Below are positions 13,763 to 13,764 of a stretch of DNA of 13,764 nt, piece after piece; position 1 is the first letter of the stretch, and each line of letters opens with the position of its first letter. The stretch spans positions 1 to 13,764 of the forward strand of contig JBJXFK010000348.1 of NCBI GenBank assembly GCA_046155505.1, in the 5' to 3' direction. The notes under the pieces are model-generated. The model saw only the letters and a program-made list of their open reading frames with translations, was not told the origin of the DNA and searched no databases. Source of the stretch: JBJXFK01 sp046155505. Its GTDB lineage: Bacteria; Planctomycetota; Phycisphaerae; UBA1845; Fen-1342. Position numbers and translations under genes: made by a program.

Positions 13763-13764
13763 GC

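Overview
The window looks like chromosomal DNA of a Planctomycetota bacterium: high GC, a Ser/Thr kinase fused to WD40 repeats, a dockerin-like tail after an Ig-like strand set, and Rhs proteins carrying a LamG-like domain. It was read by eye; no search was run. No tRNA, rRNA or CRISPR array was seen.

Left edge (1-1132). A minus-strand remnant of a planctomycete-type kinase-TM-WD40 protein runs off the left edge. Its catalytic domain is missing. It abuts a short plus-strand C-terminal scrap of another protein, then about 200 bp with a perfect hairpin.

Rhs cassette array (1133-5522). Three near-identical plus-strand copies of the last part of an Rhs core (ending in the DPIGE motif) sit in tandem. 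Each has lost its 5' part. Copy 1 carries a tail with a textbook JAMM/JAB metallopeptidase motif plus a small unknown partner gene (probable immunity). Copy 2 carries a zinc-binding HNH/ENDO VII-like nuclease tail plus a SUFU-family immunity protein. Copy 3 has no tail: it stops at a hairpin and a decayed IS4/IS701-type transposase (5519-6187). This is the layout of displaced 'orphan' rhs-CT toxin/immunity modules.

Three-gene operon (6317-12070). A protein with two carboxypeptidase-regulatory-like repeats, a LysM plus peptidoglycan-binding-domain protein, and a 1387-residue protein are tightly packed with good ribosome binding sites. The large protein holds two separate HExxH zincin motifs, the first resembling effector family M91 (NleD-like), and a C-terminal four- to five-cysteine zinc-binding tail. 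The inferred role is a secreted or injected double-metallopeptidase effector with envelope-binding accessory proteins. This is the best candidate for an undescribed system here.

Right edge (12071-13764). This is gene debris: an open frame continuing past the operon stop, an Ig/dockerin C-terminal fragment, about 660 bp without a recognisable gene, and a minus-strand LamG-like fragment of an Rhs-type protein running off the right edge beside a G-quadruplex-capable repeat. Overall the window is a rearranged accessory region; a chimeric assembly is a possible alternative for some junctions.
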